Shown: positions 1 through 7,313 of the stretch, piece after piece
Layout of the letters: every line of letters begins with the position of its first letter
How positions within the stretch are numbered: position 1 is the stretch's first letter
Source: Paraburkholderia solitsugae
GTDB taxonomy: Bacteria; Pseudomonadota; Gammaproteobacteria; Burkholderiales; Burkholderiaceae
Direction: 5' to 3'
Assembly: GCF_013177695.1 (NCBI RefSeq)
Contig: NZ_WOEY01000088.1
Location: forward strand, 1-64,000
DNA length: 64,000 nt
The notes under the pieces: model-generated
Database searches by the model: none
The model's input: only the letters and a program-made list of their open reading frames with translations
What the model was told of the DNA's origin: nothing
Made by a program: the position numbers and the translations under genes

Positions 1-341
1 AGTATGACCTTGCCTACTTGCACGTGATTGAACCTCGCATTCGCGGCATCGTGGAAACGGAAACGACCGACGCCGACGTTTCTTCGAAGGACATTCGCCG
101 GATTTACACAGGCACGATCGTTGCCGCTGGTGGCTTCACGGGTGAGAGCGCCGAGCAGATCATTGTCGATGGCCACGCGGATCTCGTGGCCTTTGGCCGG
201 ATGTTCATCTCCAACCCGGATCTTCCGCAGCGGCTGCGCACCGGTGCGCCGCTCAATCGATACGATCGCTCGACGTTCTACGGTGGCCATGCGCCGGGCT
301 ATATCGACTACAAGTCGCTGTCCGAAGAAGTCGCGGCCTGA
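1..341 (+). CDS. Old Yellow Enzyme family alkene reductase, C-terminal fragment
   Basis: The gene enters from the left edge; codons are in frame from base 3 and 112 residues plus a stop are visible. The fragment reads YDLAYLHVIEPR followed later by GGFTGESAEQII, ADLVAFGRMFISNPDLP and a C-terminal FYGGHAPGYIDY. These are the last beta/alpha units and FMN-phosphate binding end of the TIM barrel of NADH:flavin oxidoreductases of the NemA/OYE type, which use NAD(P)H to reduce activated C=C bonds such as enones, maleimides and nitro esters. The N-terminal substrate-binding His/Asn pair lies outside the window. It is the first gene of what looks like a ketone-catabolic island, and a C=C reductase fits that role. 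Family assignment is firm; the substrate is unknown. Confidence 0.9.
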   Translation, partial: YDLAYLHVIEPRIRGIVETETTDADVSSKDIRRIYTGTIVAAGGFTGESAEQIIVDGHADLVAFGRMFISNPDLPQRLRTGAPLNRYDRSTFYGGHAPGYIDYKSLSEEVAA

Positions 342-459
342 ATGAATGCGTAGGCAACGCAGTCGGGCCGCTCGACTTCACCCAGCAACGTGATGCCGGG
401 TGAAGTCGTCGGGCAGCGAGTGGAGCAGGCGTCCAGCGTTGGAATTTCGCGTTGGGCGT

Positions 460-1425
460 CTATTCGCCATTCCGGTTTCCGTTTTCGTCCAGCCAGCGAA
501 CGATGTTTTTGACCGTATCGCCGTAGAAAGTCCGGTACAGCTCTTTCGACACATAGCCGATATGCGGCGTGGCGAGCACATTGGGCAGCTCGCGCAACGG
601 ATGGGGATTTTCAAGGGGCTCGACGTCGTAGACGTCCAGCGCCGCGCCGGCGATCCGATCCGTCCTGAGCGCGTCGAGCAGGGCGGTACCGTCGACGATG
701 GGGCCGCGAGAGGTATTGATCAGGCGGCTCGTCGGTTTCATCTTCGCCAGCTCGGCGACGCCAACGAGGTGATGCGTGCGCTCACTGAGGCGCACGTGAA
801 TGGAGAGGAAATCGGAGCTCGAGAACAATTCGTCTTTCGTCACGTACTGGACGCCATCTTCCGCGGCGGCCGCGGGGGTCAGGTTCTGGCTCCAGGCGAC
901 GACGTTCATGCCGAATGCCCGGCCGATTGCGCCTACTGCCGATCCGACACGGCCAAGCCCGAGCAGGCCGAGTGTCTTGCCTGCGAGTTCGTCGCCCACC
1001 GAGCGTTGCCATCCGCCGTTGCGCAACGACTGATTTTCTCCTGGAATATTTCGGGCCATGGAGAGAATAAGCGCCCATGTGAACTCGATCGTCGGCGTGG
1101 AGGAATAGCCCGTATGGAGCACGGCGATCCCCAAGGCGGCTGCTGCGTCCTCGTCGATGGCGGCGTTGGCGAGGCCGGTGGACGCAATGACCTTGAGATC
1201 AGGCAGTTTCTCGAGGATCGCACGAGGCAAGGGCGTGCGTTCGCGCATCACGCATACGATGTCGAACGGCTTCAGGCGCTCGATCAGGGCGTCGGGCTCG
1301 GCAATGTGGTCATTGAACACATTGATGCTTGCGCGGCCATTCAGCGGTGACCAATCCGCAAGAGTCAGCGCGGCATTCTGATAGTCGTCGAGGATCGCGA
1401 TCTTGACGAGAGCATTGGCGTTCAT
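460..1425 (-). CDS. D-2-hydroxyacid dehydrogenase family protein
   Basis: A 321-residue NAD(P)-dependent dehydrogenase of the D-isomer specific family, which interconverts 2-keto acids and D-2-hydroxy acids. The Rossmann signature GLGRVGS lies at residues 156-162. The catalytic triad of the family is visible as Arg240 (in NTSRGPIVD), Glu269 (in DVYDVEP) and His288 (in TPHIGY). The length is normal for the family. The start at 1425 follows a purine-rich stretch (AGGAGTTTTCAGC on the minus strand). It is divergent from the dioxygenase gene at 1722, and the gap between them carries a dyad symmetric site also found in front of the gene at 4195. Possible substrates include glyoxylate, hydroxypyruvate or a keto acid from the neighbouring pathway; none is proven. 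Confidence 0.88.
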   Translation of the reverse strand: MNANALVKIAILDDYQNAALTLADWSPLNGRASINVFNDHIAEPDALIERLKPFDIVCVMRERTPLPRAILEKLPDLKVIASTGLANAAIDEDAAAALGIAVLHTGYSSTPTIEFTWALILSMARNIPGENQSLRNGGWQRSVGDELAGKTLGLLGLGRVGSAVGAIGRAFGMNVVAWSQNLTPAAAAEDGVQYVTKDELFSSSDFLSIHVRLSERTHHLVGVAELAKMKPTSRLINTSRGPIVDGTALLDALRTDRIAGAALDVYDVEPLENPHPLRELPNVLATPHIGYVSKELYRTFYGDTVKNIVRWLDENGNRNGE

Positions 1426-1556
1426 GCTGAAAACTCCTGTTTCATCTACATGAGGACACGAGGTCCGAAAAAGGGCGGGGCAACCGCCTACGAATGCCCT
1501 CGATACTTTGTGCTTTCTCCGCGCGATGCAGTAGACAGGGCGTGGTCATATCGTTC

Positions 1557-1571
1557 ATTCCCGTGGGGAAT
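1557..1571. promoter_or_regulatory. LysR-type operator candidate (site A)
   Basis: ATTCCCGTGGGGAAT is a perfect inverted repeat with 6-bp arms and a 3-bp centre, and it contains the T-N11-A spacing of LysR-type regulator boxes. It sits in the 296-bp gap between two divergent genes. The near-identical ATTCCCGGGCGGAAT occurs at 4043-4057 in the next divergent gap. No regulator gene is inside this part of the window. Confidence 0.55.
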
Positions 1572-1585
1572 ACCCGCAGCGCGGC

Positions 1586-1600
1586 ATTGCCTCCAGGAAT
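1586..1600. promoter_or_regulatory. Imperfect second copy of the operator (site A2)
   Basis: ATTGCCTCCAGGAAT has the same 15-bp outline (ATTxCC...xGGAAT) as the site at 1557, with start positions 29 bp apart. LysR-type regulators commonly bind one strong and one degenerate site in the same promoter. This copy is degenerate and may be chance. Confidence 0.3.
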
Positions 1601-1721
1601 GAATCATATGCCGCGCCCGGCACTACTGCGCTGACCTCCTCCTCGCTAGCATGTTCTGCATCGACTCACGGCCGCATTCCAACGGCAGAGGCCCGGAACG
1701 GCTAGCACAATCGGAGGAGCG

Positions 1722-2492
1722 ATGAAAATCAGAGCAATGAATATGGGTTTTGGCGCGCACGTCGAGGAAGCCGACCTGACCGCGTTGACGCAAGACGATG
1801 TGGACGGGTTGCGCACGGCGCTTCTCGAGCATGGCTTGCTGGTCATCCGGAATCAGAAGCTTTCACCTGCTGGGCAGGTCAGAATGTCGGAGGTCTTTGG
1901 CACGCTAGAGACGTTTCCGCCGGGCGATGGACAACTGGCCGAATATCCGCAAATCTTTCGCGTGGCCAGCCGCCCCGACGAAGGTCATACGAATGTTGGC
2001 CGCTACTGGCATTCCGACGGTTCGTTCCGTGCAGAAGCCACGCCTATCTCGATCTGGTATCTGGTCGCGCAACCGGACAATGGCGGCGAGACGCTTTTTG
2101 CCGATCTGCGGGAGGCGTACACGGCGTTGCCGGATGAGAGGAAGCCCGCAATCGACGGCCTCATTACGCTGCATCGAAACGGGATAAAACATCCGCTCGT
2201 CATGCGGCATCCTGCGACACGTGAACCGTCGCTCTACTTCAACGTTGGGCTTACCGGCGGTGTCGTAGGCTACACGTCCGAAGAGTTCATGGCATTGCGG
2301 ACCGATCTGAACGAACACCTCTCCCGCGCAGGTGCCGCTTATGTCCATCGCTGGAGCGAAGGCGATGTTGTCATTGCCGACAACTTCCGGGTTGCCCACC
2401 GCGCTACGCCGATCTCGGTGGATCAGCATCGCATTCTGGATCGAACGACGATACAGGCGGATGGCGTGTACTGGGGCAACGCCCAGATCTGA
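1722..2492 (+). CDS. TauD/TfdA family 2-oxoglutarate-dependent dioxygenase
   Basis: A 256-residue non-haem Fe(II)/2-oxoglutarate oxygenase of the TauD/TfdA type. The iron facial triad is seen as His97 and Asp99 (YWHSDGSF) and the distal His226 (NFRVAHRAT); Arg241 in LDRTTI is placed to bind the 2-oxoglutarate carboxylate. Family members hydroxylate taurine, 2,4-D and other small acids, and often remove a side group as a result. The ATG at 1722 is preceded by GGAGGAGCG, a strong ribosome binding site, and it fits the usual N-terminus of the family. It is transcribed away from the 2-hydroxyacid dehydrogenase gene and toward an MFS carrier. I cannot name the substrate; a role in the adjacent catabolic island is inferred from position. 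Confidence 0.9.
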   Translation: MKIRAMNMGFGAHVEEADLTALTQDDVDGLRTALLEHGLLVIRNQKLSPAGQVRMSEVFGTLETFPPGDGQLAEYPQIFRVASRPDEGHTNVGRYWHSDGSFRAEATPISIWYLVAQPDNGGETLFADLREAYTALPDERKPAIDGLITLHRNGIKHPLVMRHPATREPSLYFNVGLTGGVVGYTSEEFMALRTDLNEHLSRAGAAYVHRWSEGDVVIADNFRVAHRATPISVDQHRILDRTTIQADGVYWGNAQI

Positions 2493-2647
2493 GCGACCTT
2501 GACCCGTGGGCGTGCCGGCCCACGCGAAATCTCCATCTTGCCGACGACGCGCCGTGCGCTCTGCGCAATGCGGCGCGCCGCTATCGGCGCGTCAACAATC
2601 GACCGCCGGGAACGAACCCGACACGAGGACTGCTACCGGGCAAACGC

Positions 2648-2685
2648 GCGGCCTCGCACCTTGCTGAGCGCTCGAGCGAGGCCGC
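2648..2685. terminator. Convergent-gene hairpin between TauD-like and MFS genes
   Basis: Ten-base arms GCGGCCTCGC and GCGAGGCCGC enclose an 18-base loop and are followed on the plus strand by TATTTATT. The hairpin lies just past the stop of the minus-strand MFS gene and between two convergent genes, so it could stop transcription from both sides. The run of T is interrupted, which lowers confidence. Confidence 0.45.
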
Positions 2686-2688
2686 TAT

Positions 2689-3891
2689 TTATTGCGCGGG
2701 CTTTCCTGCAAACAGAAATCGGCTGAGTGCGAGCAGCGGGGCCAGCATGCCGGTGACCGCGACCCAAGTCCAGCCACCGTGCTTATACAGTGTGCTCGCG
2801 ATTGCGGAGCCGACGGCGCCGCCGACGAAGACGCTCGTCATGTAGATCGAGTTCAGACGGTTGCGGCTGTTCGGATCGAGCAGATAAATTTCGCGCTGGC
2901 CCAGGACCAGGTTCATCTGCACCGCAAAGTCGAGCAGCAGGCCGGTGCTGATGAGCCCGAACACGCCGAGGCCCGGAACCAGCATGGCCGGCAGGTAGCT
3001 GATCGCCGCCAGCGCGAGCGCGAACGCCGTTGCGCGATGCGTGTGGCCGGCGTCGGCGAGGCGCCCGGCGATGGGCGCGGACGTCGCGCCCATCGCGCCG
3101 ACCAGCGAGAACACGGCGACCGCCGTCTGCGACAGATGGTAGTGGTTCATCAGCTCGATCGGCACCGCGGTCCAGAACAGACTGAATGAGCCGAACAATA
3201 GTCCCTGGTACAGCGAGCGCTGGCGCAGCACCGGCAGCGTCGCGACGAGGTGCTCGAGCGAACGGATCAGTTGCGGATAGCTTGCCGAATGGTTGGGGCG
3301 CCGGCCCGGCAGCGTGAGTGCCAGCAGCACCGTGACGAGCGTCATGACGACCGCGCCGAAGCCGAATACCGCGCGCCACCCGAACGCCCCGGCGATGAAG
3401 CTCGAGATCGGACGCGAGAGCAGAATACCGAGCACCAGCCCGCTCATGATCGTGCCGACCACGCGGCCGCGCGTCTCGGGCGCCGCGAAATGCGCGGCGA
3501 GCGGAATCAGCAACTGCACCGCAACCGACGTGAAGCCGATCAATAGCGAGAGCTCGAGAAAGAGCACTGGCTCGTCCAGCGTCGCGGCGGCAGCGAGACT
3601 AGCAATCGATAGCACGGCGCTGATGATCATCAGCTGCTTGTTTTCGACCAGGTCGCCGAGCGGCACGAGGAAGAACAGCCCGGCGGCGTAGCCGATCTGC
3701 GTGAGCGAGACGATCAGGCTCGCGGTGCCTTCGGACATGTGCAGGTCGGGGGCGATCAGCGAAATGATGGGTTGCGCGTAGTACAGGTTCGCGGCGATCG
3801 CGCCGCAACTAAAGGCGAACAGCAGGATCAGGCTGCGCGCCATCGTCGGCGCGGTGCCGGCGCGGGCAGGGGAGGCAAGGTTCGTGTTCAT
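2689..3891 (-). CDS. MFS transporter, 12 transmembrane segments
   Basis: A 400-residue major facilitator superfamily carrier with about twelve hydrophobic segments. The first helix carries AANLYYAQPI, typical of the YnfM/arabinose-efflux-like branch of MFS, and a loop 2-3 motif is present around GDLVENKQ. It is expected in the inner membrane as a proton-coupled exporter or importer. It is divergent from the CMD/cupin/hydrolase/crotonase genes starting at 4195, with a 303-bp gap that contains the repeated 15-bp dyad, so it is probably co-controlled with that pathway. Whether it imports the substrate or exports a toxic intermediate cannot be told from sequence. Confidence 0.88.
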   Translation of the reverse strand: MNTNLASPARAGTAPTMARSLILLFAFSCGAIAANLYYAQPIISLIAPDLHMSEGTASLIVSLTQIGYAAGLFFLVPLGDLVENKQLMIISAVLSIASLAAAATLDEPVLFLELSLLIGFTSVAVQLLIPLAAHFAAPETRGRVVGTIMSGLVLGILLSRPISSFIAGAFGWRAVFGFGAVVMTLVTVLLALTLPGRRPNHSASYPQLIRSLEHLVATLPVLRQRSLYQGLLFGSFSLFWTAVPIELMNHYHLSQTAVAVFSLVGAMGATSAPIAGRLADAGHTHRATAFALALAAISYLPAMLVPGLGVFGLISTGLLLDFAVQMNLVLGQREIYLLDPNSRNRLNSIYMTSVFVGGAVGSAIASTLYKHGGWTWVAVTGMLAPLLALSRFLFAGKPAQ

Positions 3892-4042
3892 GGGCTCTGT
3901 CTCGTATCGGGTTGACTGGCAATGTGTGGCGAGAGCCTGCCGCTACTAGCGATGACGACGGGCTATCAATCAAGTGCAGGGGATGGCGAAATTTTCGATG
4001 CCTTTGCGGCAGTGCGGAAGACCGGCTCGGGCAATAGATTGC

Positions 4043-4057
4043 ATTCCCGGGCGGAAT
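4043..4057. promoter_or_regulatory. LysR-type operator candidate (site B)
   Basis: ATTCCCGGGCGGAAT repeats the 15-bp dyad found at 1557-1571 (13 of 15 bases identical) and has the T-N11-A spacing. It lies in the gap between the divergent MFS and CMD genes, 138 bp upstream of the CMD start. A degenerate copy, ATGCCTGGCAGGAAT, is at 4094-4108. Confidence 0.55.
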
Positions 4058-4194
4058 ATCGATGCGTTCGTCGAAGGGCGCATCAAACGTCTTATGCCTG
4101 GCAGGAATGGGTGTTATGTGTCTCGCAGGTCTTCTGTCGGCGTGACGCCGCGCGCACTATCTGTTCACCACGGATTCCCCGTTTGGAGAACATC

Positions 4195-4761
4195 ATGAGC
4201 ACGTTCCCGTCGTACACGATTGAGACCGCACCGGCCGCTTCGAAACCTGCCCTCGAAGACGCGAAAAAGACCTTTGGCTTTGTGCCGAATCTCCAGTCTC
4301 ACATGGCCGAATCGCCCGAGCTCCTCGCCGGCTACTCCGCCCTCTGGGACCTCTTTGCCAGAAGTACGCTTACGCCGCATGAGCAGCAGGTCGTCTACCT
4401 GACCTCGAACTTCGAAAACAATTGCCATTACTGTATGGCCGGCCATTCGGCACTGGCCCGGATGATCAAGATGGATCCCGCTGTCATCGCCGCGCTGCGC
4501 GATGGAGAGCCTCTGCCTGATCCGAAGCTTGAAGCTCTGCATCGCTTCGCGACGATTGTCGTACGTGAACGCGGCTTTGCTTCTGACGCGGATGTCGAGA
4601 CATTTCTCGCCGCCGGCTTCACGCGCCAGAACGTGCTTGAAGTGATCCTCGGCGTTGCCACGAAGGTCATGAGCAACTATACGAACCACATCGTACATAC
4701 GCAGTACGACCCATTCATGAAGGGCAACGAGTGGACCAAGCCGGTAAAGGCCGCCGCCTGA
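4195..4761 (+). CDS. Carboxymuconolactone decarboxylase (CMD/AhpD-like) family protein
   Basis: A 188-residue all-helical protein of the CMD/AhpD superfamily. The redox motif is visible: Glu74, Cys77, Cys80 and His84 in FENNCHYCMAGHS, which in AhpD-type members forms a catalytic thiol pair with a proton relay. Such proteins act as alkylhydroperoxidases or, in catabolic clusters, as decarboxylases or peroxide-protection partners. The frame is open upstream to 3922, but the ATG at 4195 after TTGGAGAACATC gives the normal family N-terminus and is chosen. It is the first gene of an apparent operon with the cupin dioxygenase 43 bp downstream, then the hydrolase and the crotonase. An oxygenase-linked peroxide or radical defence role is inferred. 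Confidence 0.88.
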   Translation: MSTFPSYTIETAPAASKPALEDAKKTFGFVPNLQSHMAESPELLAGYSALWDLFARSTLTPHEQQVVYLTSNFENNCHYCMAGHSALARMIKMDPAVIAALRDGEPLPDPKLEALHRFATIVVRERGFASDADVETFLAAGFTRQNVLEVILGVATKVMSNYTNHIVHTQYDPFMKGNEWTKPVKAAA

Positions 4762-4804
4762 CCCGTGCTCTCGATGCGTCGATATCTTCTGGAGGTTTCG
4801 TAAC

Positions 4805-5347
4805 ATGACCAACACCACTGCAAGAAAGCCTGATGAGCTTGCTATCCCTTATCAGCTGCCTCAACCCCCTGACATGTCACCCGACATTGTGCATTTGGGC
4901 ATTCTCGACAAATGGCTGGAGGACGATAAGCTTTGGGTGCCGATGACGCCGACTGTTTCGTTCAAGCCGCTGCTTCTCAGCGCCAGCCAGGGCTACTACG
5001 TCAATCTACTTAGAGTGCGCCAGTCCGGCGTGCTCTCGCGTCACCGCCATACCGGGCCTGTCCACGCGATCGTTCTGAGAGGCAGATGGTATTACCTCGA
5101 GCACGACTGGGTTGCGGAGCAGGGTGGCTACGCACACGAGCCGGCAGGCGAGACGCACACCTTGTATGTGCCCGAGGACGTCACAGAGATGATCACGTGG
5201 TTCCACGTCACGGGCGGGTACACCTACGTCGATCCCGAAGGCACAGCAGTGGGATACGAAGATGTGTTCACGAAAATCGAAGCGGCTCGCAAGCATTACG
5301 AAGCGATCGGCCTCGGCGCCGACTACGTGAAGCAGTTCATTCGCTAA
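4805..5347 (+). CDS. 2,4'-dihydroxyacetophenone dioxygenase-like cupin protein
   Basis: A 180-residue single-domain cupin. Metal ligands are apparent: His80, His82 and His87 in SRHRHTGPVHAI, and His118 in PAGETHTLYV. The overall pattern, including WLEDDKLWVPMTP near residues 37-50 and a C-terminal aromatic helix, matches the family named after 2,4'-dihydroxyacetophenone dioxygenase (DAD), an iron enzyme that splits the C-C bond between the carbonyl and the hydroxymethyl carbon. The start is supported by GGAGGTTTCGTAACATG. It sits between a CMD protein and an alpha/beta hydrolase. C-C cleavage of a hydroxyketone or diketone is the likely reaction type; the exact substrate is not inferable. Confidence 0.82.
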   Translation: MTNTTARKPDELAIPYQLPQPPDMSPDIVHLGILDKWLEDDKLWVPMTPTVSFKPLLLSASQGYYVNLLRVRQSGVLSRHRHTGPVHAIVLRGRWYYLEHDWVAEQGGYAHEPAGETHTLYVPEDVTEMITWFHVTGGYTYVDPEGTAVGYEDVFTKIEAARKHYEAIGLGADYVKQFIR

Positions 5348-5471
5348 GCGTATTCGTTAGGTGCGAATTTTCGGATGCCGCGAACGCACGAACGAAGATG
5401 TGCCCTATGCGCGGCGGCGGCCGGGCGACTCGATCGCCCGGCACCACAGGCTGGAACGGAGGATTTTCATC

Positions 5472-6287
5472 ATGGAACGACGAACTGTTGACGTGGCTGG
5501 CGTACCGATCAGCTACCTGAGCGCCGGTGACCCGGCAGGACCCGTCTTGTTGTTGGTGCACGGCACCTATTGGAGCCGGGTATGGCAGCCGGTGCTAGAC
5601 GATCTGGCCGCCGCCGGATTACGGCCCATCGCGGTAGATTTCCCCGGCTCCGGCCGCTCGGGTGGCGAGCTGACCATTGCGGATGCCTCGATTCCCGCTT
5701 TGGCGGATTGGCTGGCGCGCTTCCTGGATGCGCTCGGTATCGTGGGACCGGTGGGCGTCGCAGGGCACGACATTGGCGGGGGCGTTGCGCAGCAGGTGCT
5801 GGTCGATGGGAAGATAGAGGTCAGCAAACTCGCACTCGTCAATGCGGTGATGTTCGATTCGTGGCCGGTGGCCGGCGTTGCCCGGTTCCGAGATCCGGCG
5901 GTGGCCGCTGCGACGACGACGGAGGATGTCCTTGCTGCCCGTCGCAAGTCAGTCCTCACGGCACTGGCGAGGCCCGCAACGGAAAGCGAAGTGACCGAGT
6001 ATCTCGAACCCTGGACGGACCCGCGCGTTGCACGGTCGTGGCTCGCCCTTGCCGGTGCGGCGGACAATCGCTACACGATGGATCTGTTGCCGCGCCTTCG
6101 CGCGTCGCAGACGCCAAAGTTGCTCGTCTGGGGCGAAGACGACAGCTTCCAGCTCGTCGAGCACGCGGAGCGTTTCGCCAAAGAGATCCCGAACACGCAG
6201 CTTGTCCGGATTCCTAAGGCTGGCCACATTCCCATGGAAAACGACGCTGTCGCAGTGGCTCGTGCGTTGGCTGGGTTCTTCATCTGA
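5472..6287 (+). CDS. Alpha/beta hydrolase with Asp nucleophile
   Basis: A 271-residue alpha/beta hydrolase fold enzyme. The oxyanion motif is His30-Gly31 in LLLVHGTYW. The nucleophile elbow reads AGHDIGGG, so residue 100 is Asp, not Ser; Asp nucleophiles are typical of epoxide hydrolases and haloalkane dehalogenases. The general base is His252 (KAGHIPMEN) and the acid is probably Asp223 or Asp224 (VWGEDDSF). The frame is open from 5361, but the ATG at 5472 follows GGAGGATTTTCATC and gives a standard N-terminus. It is the third gene of the CMD-cupin-hydrolase-crotonase run. Hydrolysis of an epoxide, halide or activated ester in that pathway is inferred. Confidence 0.88.
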   Translation: MERRTVDVAGVPISYLSAGDPAGPVLLLVHGTYWSRVWQPVLDDLAAAGLRPIAVDFPGSGRSGGELTIADASIPALADWLARFLDALGIVGPVGVAGHDIGGGVAQQVLVDGKIEVSKLALVNAVMFDSWPVAGVARFRDPAVAAATTTEDVLAARRKSVLTALARPATESEVTEYLEPWTDPRVARSWLALAGAADNRYTMDLLPRLRASQTPKLLVWGEDDSFQLVEHAERFAKEIPNTQLVRIPKAGHIPMENDAVAVARALAGFFI

Positions 6288-6412
6288 CGCAGAGCAGCAC
6301 GCACGAGCGGTTGTCGCTCACCGGTCCTTTCCCGGCTCGCGGATGGGGCTCATATCGGCCCGCTGCAGACTGGCGGGGGCCAATTCAGTACGTTCGTACA
6401 TAGGAGAACATC

Positions 6413-7189
6413 ATGCAAACGACCCCGGATAACTATTTCACTGCCTACCGCACCCTGAAGTTGACACGGGATGAGGATGGCGTGCTGGTCGTGCAATTCC
6501 ATAGCGATGGGGGCCCGCTCACTTTCACGGCCCAGGCCCACACTGAGGTTGTCGATGCGTTCTACCGGATTTCGCAGGATCGGGCGAACAAGATCGTCAT
6601 CCTCACGGGGGCAGGCGGGGACTTCATGACCGGGGTTGACTGGGCGTCTTTCAAGGACGTCTCCGATCCTGACCTTTGGAGCCAGATCCATGACGAAGGC
6701 GCTCAGGTCCTGGAAAACATAGCCAATATACGCGTGCCAGTCATCGCGGCCATCGAGGGGCGTGCCCATATTCACTCGGAGTATGTTCTGCTGGCCAATG
6801 TCATTGTGGCAGCGGAAGGCGCAACCTTCCAGGACATGGGCCACTATGCTGCGGGCGTCGTGCCTGGCGACGGCGTCTTTACCACCTGGAGCTATCGCGC
6901 GGGACCGGGACGGGCGGAAGCCTTTCTGCTCAACGCGCAGACGATTACGGCGGCTGTCGCACGCGAGTGGGGCGTGGTTGCTGAGGTCGTGCCAAACGGC
7001 GAGGCGCTGGGCCGCGCACAAGAGTTGGCGAGGCAGTATTTGAAAGCGCCCGAAGTGGCACGCCGCAACACGCGCATACACTTTATTTGGCCCTTGAAGC
7101 AACGCATCGTGCAGGAAGTTGGCTACGGGTTGTCGCTCGAAGGCGCCTCCGCAGCCGCCCTTGTGAAAGCAATGCAGGCGAAAAGCTGA
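6413..7189 (+). CDS. Enoyl-CoA hydratase/isomerase (crotonase) family protein, 6-oxocamphor hydrolase-like
   Basis: A 258-residue crotonase-fold protein. It lacks the paired Glu residues of true enoyl-CoA hydratases. Instead it matches, as I recall that sequence, Rhodococcus 6-oxocamphor hydrolase: His43 (AQAHTE), His121 (AHIHSEY), His144 (QDMGHY), Asp153 (VPGDGV) and Glu243 (GLSLEGA) line up with the catalytic and pocket residues of that enzyme, and stretches such as NKIVILTG and GATFQD are shared. 6-oxocamphor hydrolase performs a retro-Claisen cleavage of a cyclic beta-diketone without CoA. Start after AGGAGAACATC. It ends the operon begun at 4195. A beta-diketone hydrolase role is therefore more likely than beta-oxidation, though an automated label would be enoyl-CoA hydratase. 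Confidence 0.85.
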   Translation: MQTTPDNYFTAYRTLKLTRDEDGVLVVQFHSDGGPLTFTAQAHTEVVDAFYRISQDRANKIVILTGAGGDFMTGVDWASFKDVSDPDLWSQIHDEGAQVLENIANIRVPVIAAIEGRAHIHSEYVLLANVIVAAEGATFQDMGHYAAGVVPGDGVFTTWSYRAGPGRAEAFLLNAQTITAAVAREWGVVAEVVPNGEALGRAQELARQYLKAPEVARRNTRIHFIWPLKQRIVQEVGYGLSLEGASAAALVKAMQAKS

Positions 7190-7313
7190 CCGCTGCGAGC
7201 GGCTCCTCTCGATTTGAGGAAATCCGGGAAGGCGAGTGTGTTGTCGGGCATCGTTGTTGCGCACATGCTCAGGCCCGCACCAAGCAGTATTCCGCTCGAT
7301 TCCTGGAGTTTCC

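Noticed and set aside
7190..7313. Possible terminator between the crotonase gene and the kinase gene
   Set aside because: No stem of useful length with a T tract is visible in either direction.
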